DNA of 6,621 nt from Oscillospiraceae bacterium (GTDB taxonomy: Bacteria; Bacillota; Clostridia; Oscillospirales; UBA929): positions 1 through 6,621 of the forward strand of contig WRLJ01000093.1 in assembly GCA_009777685.1 (NCBI GenBank). Direction: 5' to 3'. The notes under the pieces were generated by a model. That model made no database searches, had not been told where the DNA came from, and was given only the letters and a program-made list of their open reading frames with translations. Below are positions 6,359-6,621 of the stretch, one piece after another. Position 1 is the stretch's first letter. Every line of letters begins with the position of its first letter. A program made the translations under genes and the position numbers.

Positions 6359-6383
6359 GGACGCCATATATGGCGTCCCTACA
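6359..6383 (+). repeat. Palindromic repeat unit 6 (family C)
   Basis: This is a perfect, loopless 20-bp palindrome: half-site GGACGCCATA (6359-6368) followed by its complement TATGGCGTCC (6369-6378), then CTACA. It begins two bases after unit 5. The CATATATG centre is unlike the other units. Confidence 0.7.
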
Positions 6384-6621
6384 CAGATATCATGTTTTAG
6401 ATTTTAGATTGTAGTACAAAATGTCATGTTAGGGCAGTTCCCTGTGGAGACAGCAAAGAAAGTGCAAGGGTATGGCCGGGAAGAACAAAGAAGACCCAAA
6501 GAGAGAAAACCCGAAGTCGAGGCCAGGACAGCCCAGACAAGACCCTTACGGTAAACAGTAGTGCCTTCCCGCAAACAAAACCCCCGTATTTCCCGCGAGA
6601 GGGGCTGGGGGACTGCCAAGT
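6384..6621. other. Unassigned tail with changed composition and a possible fold
   Basis: No gene is recognised here. The stretch opens AT-rich, with a tandem TTTTAGA pair (6395-6408), then becomes purine-rich on the + strand. A long stem is possible: GGCAGTTCCCT (6433-6443) with GGGGGACTGCC (6607-6617), 11 contiguous pairs including two G-T. Inside it, AAGGGT (6466-6471) can pair with ACCCTT (6542-6547), and TGGCC (6473-6477) with GGCCA (6521-6525). Several frames stay open: a 42-codon + frame from ATG 6426 to TAA 6554 without a ribosome site; another + frame open from 6401 to the window end but without ATG; and a minus frame from TTG 6619 to 6404. None resembles a family I know. It may be the edge of a further element. 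Confidence 0.35.

Noticed and set aside
6080..6383. CRISPR array
   Set aside because: Spacing and arms are irregular, units occur in both orientations, and there is no constant repeat separating unique spacers of equal length.
5755..6400. Plus-strand open frames running through the ygiQ end and the repeat cluster
   Set aside because: They translate the end of ygiQ out of frame plus the terminator and palindromes, and have no ribosome site or plausible protein features.
6404..6619. 71-residue minus-strand frame starting at TTG 6619
   Set aside because: It has no recognised family and no visible ribosome site because the window ends. The hydrophobic, Cys- and Ser-containing sequence could come from the complement of a purine-rich stretch. 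It is mentioned in the tail feature but not called as a gene.

Overview
The window is a GC-rich (about two-thirds G+C by eye) stretch of a bacterial chromosome. It carries the 3' part of a de novo pyrimidine biosynthesis operon and then a repeat-rich intergenic region. The type 1B dihydroorotate dehydrogenase pair (pyrK plus pyrD), the long-form PyrF, the AGGAGG-type ribosome sites with one TTG start, and a histidine phosphatase-GNAT fusion of a kind I recall from gut Clostridia all point to a high-GC Firmicute, most likely an Oscillospiraceae/Ruminococcaceae-like clostridium. The taxon is an inference.

Layout, all genes on the + strand: the C-terminal third of pyrC (dihydroorotase, 2-418), pyrF (OMP decarboxylase, 456-1373), pyrK (electron-transfer subunit, 1386-2111), pyrD (catalytic dihydroorotate dehydrogenase, 2104-3048), a two-domain histidine phosphatase/GNAT acetyltransferase (TTG start, 3036-4211) and a YgiQ-family radical SAM protein (4208-5971). 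From pyrK on, neighbours overlap by 8, 13 and 4 bases, so this reads as one translationally coupled transcript. It ends at a strong hairpin at 5986-6017. The pyr genes supply three of the six UMP steps: ring closure (PyrC), oxidation of dihydroorotate with electrons passed through PyrK, and the final decarboxylation (PyrF). pyrE, pyrB and carAB are not in view. The last two genes have no evident place in the pathway.

From 5986 to 6383 the intergenic DNA is packed with short palindromes. Six units have arms of 8-10 bp, and each carries TAGGG (or its complement CCCTA) at one end. They fall into three arm families of two units each. The terminator hairpin of the operon is itself a near copy of one family: its reverse complement matches the unit at 6150-6171 at 20 of 22 positions, and the two differences pair with each other. 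The terminator may therefore be a co-opted repeat.

From about 6384 to the end, composition changes abruptly. First comes an AT-rich stretch, then a purine-rich segment with no gene I recognise, which can fold into a long closing stem. It may be the edge of another element or an unrecognised RNA, and the window cuts it off.
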